5,034 bases of DNA from Pseudomonadota bacterium. Lineage in GTDB: Bacteria; Pseudomonadota; Gammaproteobacteria; Burkholderiales; Burkholderiaceae. The stretch spans positions 1-5,034 of the forward strand of contig JAJXUC010000206.1 in the NCBI GenBank assembly GCA_021783435.1, read 5' to 3'. Below are positions 4,750-5,034 of this stretch, piece by piece (the first letter of the stretch is position 1; each line of letters begins with the position of its first letter). Position numbers and translations under genes: made by a program. The notes under the pieces were generated by a model. That model searched no databases. It saw nothing but the letters and a program-made list of their open reading frames with translations, and was not told where the DNA came from.

Positions 4750-5034
4750 TCCAGGCGTGTGCAGCCGGGCGGATGGCAATGCCTGCAACGGCTCAAGCGG
4801 CGCAGGCGCGCCGCAGCAGCAGCACGACATTCGGCAGCCCGCCACCGCGAACGTCCGCAGTAGGGCACATCGCTGACGTTCCCCTGGACAGCCTCAATGG
4901 CAGCAAAGGTTTAGGTTTGTCCGATGCCTGCCCGTGCGTGCAGATGGCCTCGCGCAGTCCTCGGCGTGAGGGTAGGCGTTGGACAAAGCTCCAGGGAGGA
5001 AACCGCGGCGCGTGTGGCAGCGGCGGTCGAAGCT
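4750..5034. other. Downstream stretch with GC hairpin, no recognised gene
   Basis: After the AraC-family gene a 7-bp stem (GCGGCGC 4797-4803 with GCGCCGC 4808-4814, loop AGGC) starts 47 nt past the stop and may end transcription, though no T-run follows. The competing pair GCCTGC/GCAGGC (4781-4786 and 4802-4807) overlaps it. From 4924 an ATG opens a 37-codon frame that runs off the window; it has no good ribosome site and only moderate third-position GC, so I do not call it a gene. Nothing convincing is seen on the reverse strand. Confidence 0.35.

Noticed and set aside
3553..4845. 430-codon open frame on the reverse strand
   Set aside because: It runs antisense to the RND remnant and the AraC gene, both with clear family signatures; its translation is rich in Arg, Ala and Pro with no recognisable domain, as expected of an antisense shadow in GC-rich DNA.
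4960..5015. Cobalamin riboswitch suggested by CCAGGGAGGAAACC and a CobE-like peptide
   Set aside because: The B12-box consensus does not align without gaps, the other conserved blocks (GCCACTG, the GCCCCCGC core) are absent upstream, and the peptide resemblance is too short to weigh.

Overview
The window is GC-rich DNA from a Gram-negative chemolithotroph, most likely a betaproteobacterium of the Burkholderiales type. This is inferred from the membrane-bound uptake [NiFe]-hydrogenase cytochrome, the HoxN-type nickel permease whose motifs and length match the Cupriavidus protein, and the heavy-metal RND remnant. All supported genes read on the + strand.

Region 1-803 is the end of an uptake hydrogenase operon: the last seven codons of the large subunit (1-24), a strong GC hairpin, then the complete b-type cytochrome hoxZ/hupC (84-803). 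The maturation protease gene that normally follows is not there. A perfect 10-bp hairpin (842-866) follows, then about 500 bp of lower-GC, poorly explained DNA holding one doubtful ORF (915-1223). A candidate sigma-54-like promoter and a 10-bp palindrome lie just ahead of hoxN.

Region 1352-3779 concerns metal homeostasis and is partly decayed. An intact HoxN nickel permease (1352-2413), which would feed nickel to the hydrogenase, is followed 16 bp later by a stub of nikR, the nickel-responsive repressor, cut off after about 27 residues. Next comes a response regulator with a complete receiver domain but no DNA-binding domain (2563-3030). Its tail runs into sequence that looks like a heavy-metal RND pump (CzcA/CusA type), of which only the last ~230 residues survive (homology from about 2940 to 3625). 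A one-base shift at a GGGG run separates the two reading frames. Three truncations in a row suggest successive deletions in a former nickel/heavy-metal island.

Region 3877-4749 is an intact AraC-family regulator with a C-terminal GyrI-like effector-binding domain. It has a well-placed internal Shine-Dalgarno and ATG that could yield the effector domain alone. The last 285 bp hold a GC hairpin and a weak ORF open at the window end.

The most noteworthy points are the nikR stub next to its presumed target gene, the receiver-RND deletion scar, and the possible internal start in the AraC/GyrI gene.
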